Part shown: positions 43,356-51,673 of the stretch, in pieces | Numbering within the stretch: the stretch's first letter is position 1 | How the letters are laid out: each line of letters begins with the position of its first letter | DNA from: Flagellimonas pacifica | GTDB taxonomy: Bacteria; Bacteroidota; Bacteroidia; Flavobacteriales; Flavobacteriaceae | Direction: 5' to 3' | NCBI RefSeq assembly: GCF_900215465.1 | Contig: NZ_OBEH01000003.1 | Location: 310,001 to 374,000 of the forward strand | Length of the DNA: 64,000 nt | Translations under genes and position numbers: made by a program | Notes under the pieces: generated by a model | Seen by the model: only the letters and a program-made list of their open reading frames with translations | Told to the model about the DNA's origin: nothing | The model's database searches: none

Positions 43356-44579
43356 ATGGATGACCATAATAACATAGAACAACTTTTTCAAAAATTCATT
43401 GATAATACCATTACTAAAAAAGAGTATGATATTTTAATGGATTTCATTAAATACCCCAATTCTCAAGAGAAAATAAAGGAGATGATGGATATCCATTGGA
43501 AAGGAATTGTAGCTTCTGCAAAAAAAAAGACCAGCGAAGACGAGGAGATTCTTTTTGAACTTATTATGAGTAGGGTGGATGAGATTGAAAAAACAGAAGA
43601 GCAACAAAATAGGCCCAAATCCATTTGGGGGGTTGCCCCAAACTTCCTTTATGGAATAGCGGCTTCAATAATTGTTGTAATAGGATTGTTTTATGGGTAT
43701 CAGAATGACATGTTTTTTAAGGAACAGGTTTCATCATCCAGTATGGAATTGGATCCGAATGCAATTACACTTAAATTGGATAATGGGAATGTAGAGGTTG
43801 TTTCTGTAGATCAGCAACGTAATATCTCCGATGTTCGTGGTAATGTGGTAGGTTACCAGAATGGGAAACAGATTAGTTACAATACTGGACAGCCTACTTT
43901 AAAAGAACTTGTCTACAATGAATTAACTGTGCCTTATGGTGAAAAATTTGACCTTGTTTTATCCGATGGAACCAAGGTAAAGGTAAATTCAGGAACAGTC
44001 ATAAAGTATCCTGTACAATTTATTTCCGGTGAAAAACGAAAGGTTTTTGTTAAGGGAGAGGCCTATTTTGATGTGACAGAGGATATTGCCCATCCATTTG
44101 TTGTTAATGCAAATGATATTAATGTAGAGGTTTTGGGTACGGAATTCAATGTTTCTTCATACCCTGAAGATCATAACATAAATACAGTTTTGGTTGAAGG
44201 GTCCGTTAAAATATACAATAAGTATAAAGAGCAGATTCCCGAATCGCACATCATGCTTACTCCTGGAAATATGGCTGCATGGGATAAAAGCAAGAAGAAA
44301 ATTGAAGTTAAGCCAGTGGATATAGAAATTTATACCGCTTGGAAGGATGGAGTACTATTATTCAAGAAATCCTCATTTGGAAATATTAGAAAAAAGCTGG
44401 AAAGGTATTACGATATTACCATTGAGAACAAATATGGATTTTTAGAATCCCAGGTGTATACCGCAACTTTTGACAATGAAAGTCTTGAAGAGGTGGTTGA
44501 AGCTTTTAAGGAAGATACTCCTTTTGAATATAGTATTGAAAACGACAAACTAATAATAACTGATTCATCAATTAAATAA
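43356..44579 (+). CDS. FecR-family anti-sigma factor
   Basis: 407 residues. Cytoplasmic N-terminal sigma-binding part (1-90), one membrane helix at about 97-115 (FLYGIAASIIVVIGLFYGY), periplasmic FecR domain at about 190-300 (LTVPYGEKFDLVLSDGTKVKVNSGTVIKYPVQF, KGEAYFDV, VEVLGTEFNVSSYPED), and a C-terminal DUF4974 domain (LFKKSSFGNIRKKLERYYDI, ATFDNESLEEVVEAF). ATG start at 43356. It links the STN domain of the SusC encoded next to the sigma factor encoded upstream. Domain order equals that of the FecR protein at 1964. Confidence 0.93.
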   Translation: MDDHNNIEQLFQKFIDNTITKKEYDILMDFIKYPNSQEKIKEMMDIHWKGIVASAKKKTSEDEEILFELIMSRVDEIEKTEEQQNRPKSIWGVAPNFLYGIAASIIVVIGLFYGYQNDMFFKEQVSSSSMELDPNAITLKLDNGNVEVVSVDQQRNISDVRGNVVGYQNGKQISYNTGQPTLKELVYNELTVPYGEKFDLVLSDGTKVKVNSGTVIKYPVQFISGEKRKVFVKGEAYFDVTEDIAHPFVVNANDINVEVLGTEFNVSSYPEDHNINTVLVEGSVKIYNKYKEQIPESHIMLTPGNMAAWDKSKKKIEVKPVDIEIYTAWKDGVLLFKKSSFGNIRKKLERYYDITIENKYGFLESQVYTATFDNESLEEVVEAFKEDTPFEYSIENDKLIITDSSIK

Positions 44580-44642
44580 ATAGAATGCCTATGTAGTGAA
44601 ACAATCACAAAGAGAACAATAAAGGCACTCATAAAAAAATAA

Positions 44643-44668
44643 CCGGAAAATGTTGCAGCATTTTCCGG
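44643..44668 (+). promoter_or_regulatory. Strong hairpin in the leader between fecR and susC
   Basis: CCGGAAAATG (44643-44652) and CATTTTCCGG (44659-44668) form a perfect 10-bp stem with a 6-base loop. No T run follows on the plus strand, so it is not a standard terminator. It matches in position the hairpin at 3115-3156 of the other sigma/anti-sigma/SusC locus. Confidence 0.65.
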
Positions 44669-44723
44669 CTTAAAGAGTGACTTAACCTAAAAACTAAGTT
44701 AAATCAGCAAACCATTCAAAAGT

Positions 44724-47700
44724 ATGAAAAAATTAAACCTAGGTGGTCTTTTCCGTTGGGAAAGGTTGCTTATTACTAATCTAAAGATGAAACTAACCTC
44801 GCTTTTACTGATAGTTTCACTATTTCAAATACAGGCTAGCACATATTCCCAGAATACTAGGATTACCTTAAAGTTGAAAAATGCTACTGTAGAGGAAATT
44901 TTTGATCAAATAGAATCTCTTTCGGAATTTAGATTTCTGTACAACCACGCTAAAGTGGATGTTGATAGGAGAGTTACTATTAATGCAGATGAGGAAAGGA
45001 TATTTGATATTTTGGAGACACTGTTTTCCAATACAAATATCTATTTCACGGTAAAAAAGAAGCGTATTTCCTTAAAAACAGGAAAAATAAGAGCTCCTGA
45101 GAAAACAAAAACCAATCTCAATGACTGGCAAGATCAAGCAATAACCGGTCAAGTTGTGGATGAAGATGGTCAGCCTTTACCAGGTGCCACGGTTATAGAG
45201 AAAGGAACCAACAATGGAACCCAGACCGATTTTGACGGGAATTATTCCATAAACGTTTCAAATACTTCAGGCACATTGGTATTCTCCTATATTGGATATG
45301 AAACCAAAGAAATTCCAATCAGCGGTCAGAGTACAATAAACATATCTCTTGCGGAAGACACTCAGGTTCTTGGAGAAGTTGTGGTAACTTCTTTGGGTAT
45401 TACCAGAGAAAAAAGAGCTATAGGTTACGCAACATCTACCATTAAGGCAGATGAAATTGTAAAAACAGGTACGCCTAACGTTGCTACTGCATTATATGGT
45501 AAAGCACCTGGTGTTCGTATTGCGGCTACTTCTGGAGGTTCTACAAGTGCCGTTAACATCCAAATTCGTGGTATTGGATCTATAACAGGAAGTACCCAAC
45601 CACTTATTGTGCTAGATGGTATACCAATTCGTAACAATGATGTTAGTAATGACAACTATTGGGCAGATCAACGTGTTAGGGGTAATGGCCTTTTGGACAT
45701 TAACCCAGAAGATGTTGCTAATATCTCTATTCTTAAAGGTGCTTCTGCGGCGGCCCTTTATGGGAATGAAGCCTTGAACGGTGTTGTTCTTATTACTACA
45801 AAAACAGGTAAAGGTGGAGAAAAAGGGTTAGGAGTTAGCGTTAATTCAACATACACTACTGATAAAGTAGCTTACCTCCCTAGGTTCCAAAATGTAAGAG
45901 GTCCTGGTTACCCTGTTTACCTCAATGATGCTGGTCAAGGAGAAGATATGTGGTTGGAAAGGGATGGTAATCGTATTCCTATTGGTACAACTTTGAACTA
46001 CGGACCTAAATTTGATGGTCAGCCAGCTTTGGCATGGACAGGTGATGTAATACCTTATAATGCACAAAATGGACCAGAAGGCTTGTATCAAGATGCACAC
46101 AACTTTATCAATAACATCTCTATTGTAAACAGTACGGAAAAGTCTAACCTAAGATTTTCCTATACACGTCAAGACAATGAGGGCTTAAGTAGAAATTCTG
46201 AAAATGACAAAAACATTTTTAACTTAAACACTAGCTTTCAATGGAATGATGATTTAAAGACAGATATTTTAGTTAACTATATTAACGCTAAAGTAAAAAG
46301 TAGACCATACTCTATTGATCGTTTAACAAATAATTTTGGTGGAATGATGACCCGTTTCGATAGTGGAAACTGGTATCAAGAGTACTACAAAACTAGTTTA
46401 GGCTATCGCTATGTAACAGGAGATAACACAAACACTTTTACTCCAGAAGAAAATTTAAGAATCCCTGGTTATCGTAATGATGTATTGGATTATACATGGC
46501 GTGTTAATGAAAATAGATACGAAGAAAACACTGATCGTGTTATTGCAAGTATTACACAACACTGGAATATTACTGACGAGTTAAGTTTAAGAGGTAGAAT
46601 TTCCACGGACTTTACAAGTTATCAATCTCAATCCAAGAATACCTCAACAAGACCTTTAATTTATGGTCCTTCAGGTCATTACGGCATTGAGAATTCAATA
46701 AGCAAAATCTTTTATGGTGATGTGCTTTTAACATACGCTAAAGAACTTACTCCAAATTTGGGAATGAGTTTGATGGCAGGTTATAATGCTACCAAAGAGA
46801 CCTTTTTTAGAACAAATAGAGGTGTCAATGGAGGGTTAAGTGTGGAAAACTGGTTTTCGCTAAATGCTTCTACCAATACAGCTAATTCAGGAAGTGATGA
46901 AGAAGCATTGACTAAAGATGCATTTTTGGCAACAGCAAATTTTGACTACAAGGGCTACTTGTACTTAGAAGGAACAATTAGACGTGACCGAACATCAACA
47001 ATGCACCCTGACGATAATGCATTTTATTATCCATCCGTAAATTCTGGATTTGTTTTTTCTGATGCTTTTGATATGCCAGAATTTCTGTCTTACGGAAAAC
47101 TTAGAGCATCTTGGGGTAAAGTAGGAAACTTTCCTGGAAGGTACGCGGCAAATGTTGCCTATGATCAAAATACCTTGGGGTCTCAAGGTGGAGGTTCTGT
47201 CATTTATACTACCACTCCAGGAACAGCTGGTAACGATGGCATAAAATCTGAAACGCAGAGAGAAATTGAATTTGGTTTAGATCTTAAATTTTTACAAGGT
47301 AGAATAGGTCTTGACATGGCTTATTATGACTCTAGATTAGAGGATCAGATCATACCACTCTCTTTACCAAACTCTTCAGGGGCAAGTAGTATATTGACCA
47401 ATATAGGAACCATGCGCAATAAAGGATTTGAAGTAGGTTTAAATGTAACACCGATTTCAACTGCAGATTTTACATGGGACATGAATATCAATTTTGCGAA
47501 AAATGAAAACAAGGTAGAATCATTGGCTCCTGGTTTAGAAGAATTATTGCACAGAGATTTTGATGGTGGTGGTGCTCAGCTTAGATCAGAACCTGGTTCG
47601 CCAGTTGGTGTTTTTTATACGCATCCTGTAGCAACCGATGCTAGTGGAAATAAAATTGTTGATCCTAATGGTTTATACAAAGTAGATCCTGATGAGTGGG

Positions 47701-48374
47701 TAAAAGTAGGTAGTGCACAACCAAAAGCTGTTGGTGGGGTTTCAAACTATTTTAGGTATAAAAACTTCTCATTAAGTGGCTTAGTTGACTATAGAATTGG
47801 AGGTTATGTAATGCCAACTGCTATAAACTGGATGACAGGTAGAGGTTTAACTGAAGAGAGTTTATGGGCTATGGATGCCGAAAACGGTGGATTATCTTGG
47901 TATGTAGATGCCAATACAGGAGATCGTAACTTAACAAATGCCGGAACAGCGCAGGGTCCTAATGGCGAAGTTGTCTATGACAACGGTATTGTTTTGGATG
48001 GTGTTAAAGCAGACGGATCAACCAACGATTATATTACTTCAAACCCTGAGTATTTTTGGACAGTATATAACTGGGGTGGACCTCAGTATAGTCCAAATAC
48101 ACGTTACGAATTGTATATTAAAGAGAATACATATTTCAAAATGCGTGAACTTTCTTTAGGTTATCAACTTCCTAAAGAAGTCGCCAACAAAATAGGTTTT
48201 CAAGATATACAACTATCAGTGTTTGGAAGAAACCTATTCTACTTGTATAGGAATATAAAGGATATGGATGCAGAGCAGCTTACAGCTGGTTCTAGATGGG
48301 CACAAAATGTGAGTAATGCAGGAACAAACCCTGCTAGCAGAACATTAGGATTGAGTGTACGTGCTAAACTCTAG
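44724..48374 (+). CDS. SusC/RagA-type TonB-dependent transporter with STN domain
   Basis: 1216 residues, the largest of the three SusC proteins here. Signal peptide around residues 22-43 (LTSLLLIVSLFQIQASTYSQ), STN domain at about 44-118 (RITLKLKNATVEEIFDQIESLSEFRFLYNHAKVDVD), carboxypeptidase-regulatory-like domain at about 138-220 (ITGQVVDEDGQPLPGATVIEKG), plug at about 225-360 (EVVVTSLGITREKRAIGYATS, AALYGNEALNGVVLITTKTG), then the barrel ending ASRTLGLSVRAKL. Works with the SusD encoded 35 bases downstream, and signals to the upstream FecR protein through the STN domain. The ATG at 44724 gives a long n-region; a start at Met22 is possible. Confidence 0.95.
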   Translation: MKKLNLGGLFRWERLLITNLKMKLTSLLLIVSLFQIQASTYSQNTRITLKLKNATVEEIFDQIESLSEFRFLYNHAKVDVDRRVTINADEERIFDILETLFSNTNIYFTVKKKRISLKTGKIRAPEKTKTNLNDWQDQAITGQVVDEDGQPLPGATVIEKGTNNGTQTDFDGNYSINVSNTSGTLVFSYIGYETKEIPISGQSTINISLAEDTQVLGEVVVTSLGITREKRAIGYATSTIKADEIVKTGTPNVATALYGKAPGVRIAATSGGSTSAVNIQIRGIGSITGSTQPLIVLDGIPIRNNDVSNDNYWADQRVRGNGLLDINPEDVANISILKGASAAALYGNEALNGVVLITTKTGKGGEKGLGVSVNSTYTTDKVAYLPRFQNVRGPGYPVYLNDAGQGEDMWLERDGNRIPIGTTLNYGPKFDGQPALAWTGDVIPYNAQNGPEGLYQDAHNFINNISIVNSTEKSNLRFSYTRQDNEGLSRNSENDKNIFNLNTSFQWNDDLKTDILVNYINAKVKSRPYSIDRLTNNFGGMMTRFDSGNWYQEYYKTSLGYRYVTGDNTNTFTPEENLRIPGYRNDVLDYTWRVNENRYEENTDRVIASITQHWNITDELSLRGRISTDFTSYQSQSKNTSTRPLIYGPSGHYGIENSISKIFYGDVLLTYAKELTPNLGMSLMAGYNATKETFFRTNRGVNGGLSVENWFSLNASTNTANSGSDEEALTKDAFLATANFDYKGYLYLEGTIRRDRTSTMHPDDNAFYYPSVNSGFVFSDAFDMPEFLSYGKLRASWGKVGNFPGRYAANVAYDQNTLGSQGGGSVIYTTTPGTAGNDGIKSETQREIEFGLDLKFLQGRIGLDMAYYDSRLEDQIIPLSLPNSSGASSILTNIGTMRNKGFEVGLNVTPISTADFTWDMNINFAKNENKVESLAPGLEELLHRDFDGGGAQLRSEPGSPVGVFYTHPVATDASGNKIVDPNGLYKVDPDEWVKVGSAQPKAVGGVSNYFRYKNFSLSGLVDYRIGGYVMPTAINWMTGRGLTEESLWAMDAENGGLSWYVDANTGDRNLTNAGTAQGPNGEVVYDNGIVLDGVKADGSTNDYITSNPEYFWTVYNWGGPQYSPNTRYELYIKENTYFKMRELSLGYQLPKEVANKIGFQDIQLSVFGRNLFYLYRNIKDMDAEQLTAGSRWAQNVSNAGTNPASRTLGLSVRAKL

Positions 48375-48409
48375 ATTATAAGAAAAAGAATAATAAAAAA
48401 GTTTAAAAC

Positions 48410-49996
48410 ATGAAGAAATATATATATATAATGTTGCTTGCGGTTACGGTCACATTTACGGGCTGTCAGAAAGCTGACTTTGCTGATAATTATGCTGATC
48501 CTAACAAAATTGCTGAAACAACAGTACCAAAACAATTTACTGGGATTTTAGCAACTAACAGAGATTACGTAGTTCCTAATTATAATAACTATTTTATCAT
48601 ATATAGACCTACCTTACTACCTTGGACACAAGCGGCAGGTTCTATAAATGGGCTTAGCCAATATGTTGTTGGATCAGCTAGTGTTAATGAACAGTGGAAT
48701 AGGAATTATTATAGAATGTTCCAGCAATATAGAGAGCTGGAAAAAGTTTATAATGGTTTACCAGAAGAAGAACAGGCTAATAACAGGATTTTTTGGTTAG
48801 CTGCCAATATATATGTGTTTGACCATACGCAGAAAATGGTAGACTTGTTCGGATATATTCCATTTTCTGATGCAGGAAGATTAAGTCAAAATGGAGGGGA
48901 TTATCTCTCTTCTTTACCTGCTTATGATTCTTCTCAGGAGATTTATACATCAATGCTTGATCAGCTTAAAGCATTTGCTGACGAGTTAAATACCATTTCA
49001 ATTAGCGCATCCACAAAAACAGTATTTGATACTCAAGATTACATAAATCATGGAGATATTACACTTTGGAAAAAATACTGTAATTCTTTACGCTTAAGAA
49101 TTCTAAATCGTGTTTCTGGAGTTTCAGAATTTTCTTCTCGTGCAGATTCTGAGATAAGTGATATTTTAGGGAATTCTGGTAGTTATCCAATTGTAGATGC
49201 CAATGATGAAAACATCCAGGTGGAAGTTGTTGACCTAGACTCTCCTATCAACTCTAAAGGATTTGAAAATGGATTTGGTAGTGATGGTTGGTATACCAAT
49301 TTTGCAGGAAAGAAAATGGTGGATCATATGAACGATAATACAGATCCTAGAATCCGTGTATTTTTTGAACCAGCAGAAGATGATGGAGTTTCCTATAGAG
49401 GTATCAATCCCTTAGATGACGGTACTGCTCAAACAACAGCAGCGGATAATGGGGAGATCAGTTTGTTCAATCGTTCTGCCTTTAACCAAAATGAGTTCTT
49501 CCCAGGAGTACTAATAAGTGCTGCAGAAGTAAATTTCATTAAAGCCGAATATTATTTGCGTGGAGGGAATGATGCTATGGCACAAACTGCTTATGAAACC
49601 GGTGTTGAGCAATCTACAGAATGGTACTATTGGGTAAGAACACTTTCTGCTGATGATGTATCAGGGCCTTTAACGCCCTTAGGAGCTACTGAAGTTGCTG
49701 ATTATCTTGCCAGTGCCGATGTTGTGTGGAGTGGTAGTGACGCTGATAAAATGAAATTGATCGCTACGGAAAAATGGATTCATTACGGTGTGGTTCAATT
49801 GCATGAAAGTTGGGCAGAACAACGTCGTTTAGATTTACCAGAATTGGAGTTTTTACCAGATAATGCAAATACACAATCATTACCACCTGTGAGATGGTTG
49901 TACCCTGATAATGAAAGATCTCGAAACACTGAGAATTTTCAGGCGGTTTCGTCCATGGACAATATGACCACTAAAATTTTCTGGGATATAAATTAA
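48410..49996 (+). CDS. SusD-like (SusD_2 type) outer-membrane lipoprotein
   Basis: 528 residues. Lipoprotein signal with cysteine at about 19 (VTFTGCQKADFADNYADPNK). The opening NYADPNKIAETTVPKQF and the helices SVNEQWNRNYYRMFQQYRELEKVYN, NIYVFDHTQKMVDLFGYIPFSDA and WKKYCNSLRLRILNRVSG are typical of the SusD-like_2 subgroup, distinct from the RagB-type proteins at 6594 and 25381. EVNFIKAEYYLRGGNDAMAQTAYETGVEQS and IATEKWIHYGVVQLHESWAEQRR are the C-terminal parts. Expected to bind oligosaccharide on the outer membrane as lid of the SusC at 44724. Confidence 0.92.
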   Translation: MKKYIYIMLLAVTVTFTGCQKADFADNYADPNKIAETTVPKQFTGILATNRDYVVPNYNNYFIIYRPTLLPWTQAAGSINGLSQYVVGSASVNEQWNRNYYRMFQQYRELEKVYNGLPEEEQANNRIFWLAANIYVFDHTQKMVDLFGYIPFSDAGRLSQNGGDYLSSLPAYDSSQEIYTSMLDQLKAFADELNTISISASTKTVFDTQDYINHGDITLWKKYCNSLRLRILNRVSGVSEFSSRADSEISDILGNSGSYPIVDANDENIQVEVVDLDSPINSKGFENGFGSDGWYTNFAGKKMVDHMNDNTDPRIRVFFEPAEDDGVSYRGINPLDDGTAQTTAADNGEISLFNRSAFNQNEFFPGVLISAAEVNFIKAEYYLRGGNDAMAQTAYETGVEQSTEWYYWVRTLSADDVSGPLTPLGATEVADYLASADVVWSGSDADKMKLIATEKWIHYGVVQLHESWAEQRRLDLPELEFLPDNANTQSLPPVRWLYPDNERSRNTENFQAVSSMDNMTTKIFWDIN

Positions 49997-50028
49997 TTTG
50001 AGTTAGTTTTTTGTTTAGTTTGAGTTAG
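49996..50028 (+). repeat. TTTAGTTTGAGTTAG-type 3' untranslated element after susD (copy B)
   Basis: ATTTGAGTTAGTTTT and, a few bases on, TTTAGTTTGAGTTAG lie directly after the susD stop and run into a terminator stem. Copies A (8121-8165) and C (23748-23767, minus strand) have the same arrangement. Confidence 0.6.
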
Positions 50029-50067
50029 AGGAGAGGTCGTTTGCAGGCCTCTCCTTTATATTTTTAT
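50029..50067 (+). terminator. Terminator-like hairpin after the second plus-strand susCD operon
   Basis: AGGAGAGG (50029-50036) pairs with CCTCTCCT (50048-50055) around an 11-base loop, followed by a T-rich run. It lies 22 bases before the metallophosphoesterase start, so that gene would need read-through. Confidence 0.65.
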
Positions 50068-50088
50068 TAACTTATAAAAAATGAAGTA

Positions 50089-51093
50089 ATGGAAGATAAT
50101 ACAAAGGTGAGTAGTTTTATATCCAATATGGATAGAAGAAAGTTCATTAAACGAACTAGTATGGCCGGTATGGCCTTGACTTTGCCCATTGATGTTTTTC
50201 CTTCCAATTTAAAAAGTGAGACCATACAGTTTGGCTTAATTGCAGATGTACACAAAGATGTAATGCACGATGCTGATGAACGCTTACTATCTTTTATAAC
50301 CGCTGCTAACAAGAAAAAACCAGATTTTATTCTTCAACTGGGCGATTTTTGCAGACCCTATGATTACAATAAGTCTTTTATGGACATTTGGAACAGCTTT
50401 GAAGGGGTAAAACATCATGTTCTTGGCAATCATGATATGGATGGTGGGTTTACCCGCGATCAAGCAAGAAGTTTTTGGAACATGCCAAAAAACTATTATT
50501 CCTTTGATAAAAAAGGAATTCATTTTATAATACTAGACGGTAATGACCCAAACCCAGAACCATGGTCGGGTTATAATCGCTATATCGGAAAAGAGCAGCA
50601 AGAATGGCTTAAAAACGACCTTGAACAGACCAATAAACCCACAATAATCTTTAGTCATCAATCTTTGGAATTGGAATACGATGGTGTTGCCAATATGGGG
50701 GAAATCAGAAGTATTTTGGAGAATGCTAATAAAACTGCTGGGTTTCAAAAGGTGTTGTGCTGTATCAATGGCCATACCCATACGGATTTTATGACTAAAA
50801 TAGATGGAATTTATTATGTTCAGATCAATAGTGCTTCCTACCGATGGGTTGGGGGCGATCATAAGGTTGTGAGATATAGCAAGGAAATTGACAAAAAGTA
50901 CGAATGGATCAAATATACAATTCCGTATAAAGACCCATTGTACACTTTTGTAAAGATAAAAAACAGCAAAATCATAATCGAACCCAGGAAATCGGAATTT
51001 GTTGGTCCTGGACCTGAAGAAATGAATCTCCCCAAGTCATTGCCCAATGACCCAATTGTACCTACTATTTCAAAGTTTGTCATGAAGATCTAG
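50089..51093 (+). CDS. Calcineurin-like metallophosphoesterase, exported
   Basis: 334 residues. A twin-arginine-like signal (DRRKFIKRTSMAGMALTLP) precedes the catalytic domain. All metallophosphoesterase blocks are present: GLIADVHKD (D.H), LQLGDFCRP (GD), VLGNHDMDGG (GNHD), IIFSHQSLE and CINGHTHTDFM (GH.H). ATG start at 50089; a second Met (MDRRKF) at residue 14 could be the real start, since it would place the arginine motif at the N-terminus. It hydrolyses a phosphomonoester or phosphodiester outside the cytoplasm. Its position after SusCD, and the PhoD-like gene nearby, suggest the imported glycan or a co-substrate carries phosphate. Inference from context only. Confidence 0.88.
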   Translation: MEDNTKVSSFISNMDRRKFIKRTSMAGMALTLPIDVFPSNLKSETIQFGLIADVHKDVMHDADERLLSFITAANKKKPDFILQLGDFCRPYDYNKSFMDIWNSFEGVKHHVLGNHDMDGGFTRDQARSFWNMPKNYYSFDKKGIHFIILDGNDPNPEPWSGYNRYIGKEQQEWLKNDLEQTNKPTIIFSHQSLELEYDGVANMGEIRSILENANKTAGFQKVLCCINGHTHTDFMTKIDGIYYVQINSASYRWVGGDHKVVRYSKEIDKKYEWIKYTIPYKDPLYTFVKIKNSKIIIEPRKSEFVGPGPEEMNLPKSLPNDPIVPTISKFVMKI

Positions 51094-51473
51094 GGAGCAG
51101 ATAACTGAACTCTTATTTTTCAGATTATTTACTTAACATCATGGTATTGAACCTCTTTTGAGGTTAGTTTCATGTTGTTTAATACGTATCCCAACAATTT
51201 AAGGATTAAGTCTTGGGACTATATACTTCTTGGACTTGATTCTAGCTTCACTTTTACATAACAAAATACCTGCGTAGAAAAAGTATTGATCCAAAAGGGG
51301 CATTCGTTAACGGATATAGCCCATTGATTAATTAAGACCCTACTTCTGGAGGAATCAATGGTATGTTTACTTCATAATTGTGAAGTGATTTAAGTTAAAT
51401 GCCTCTAAGAATTGAATATGGGTATTTGTGGGGTACTTTCTAAGTGTTCAATCCCAAATCGTTTTTATGAGGT

Positions 51474-51530
51474 TACCGTTGCGCCGAGGAGTTTTTTGAG
51501 GTTGAGCTCCTTGGTCGTAACGGTTTTTTT
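51474..51530 (+). terminator. Long terminator hairpin with no gene directly upstream
   Basis: TACCGTTGCGCCGAGGAG pairs with CTCCTTGGTCGTAACGGT (51507-51524) in an almost continuous stem of about 17 bp with a few mismatches. The loop is about 15 bases, and a run of T ends at 51530. It is rho-independent in form. The nearest upstream gene stops about 380 bases earlier, so it may end a small RNA or a long 3' leader. Confidence 0.65.
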
Positions 51531-51616
51531 ATGGTTCTCACCATAGAATTCTTTCATTTTTAAGTTATTCGACCCAAAGATGGAGCTGTCAACAAATCAA
51601 CATATTACTTAATGTA

Positions 51617-51643
51617 AGTTTCTGTACAAAAAACCTACTTTTG
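51617..51643 (+). promoter_or_regulatory. Promoter of trxB
   Basis: TACTTTTG at 51636-51643 is a perfect TAnnTTTG element. The -33 part (AAGTTTCTG) is weak. The element overlaps an alternative TTG start at 51641, which supports the ATG at 51674 as the true trxB start. Confidence 0.55.
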
Positions 51644-51673
51644 TATAACAAATTTATAGCGGAAGATTTAGTT

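Larger units (their letters stand above)
51094..51673. other. Long intergenic region before trxB, no coding gene seen
   Basis: About 580 bases. No open frame with coding character was found on either strand. It contains a small hairpin AACCTC/GAGGTT at 51150-51165, a long terminator-like hairpin at 51474-51530, and the trxB promoter. The 380 bases between the phosphoesterase stop and the long hairpin are unexplained and could be an RNA gene or a decayed gene. Confidence 0.5.

Noticed and set aside
51094-51640. Possible insertion-sequence remnant before trxB
   Set aside because: No terminal inverted repeats, target duplication or transposase-like frame could be found.
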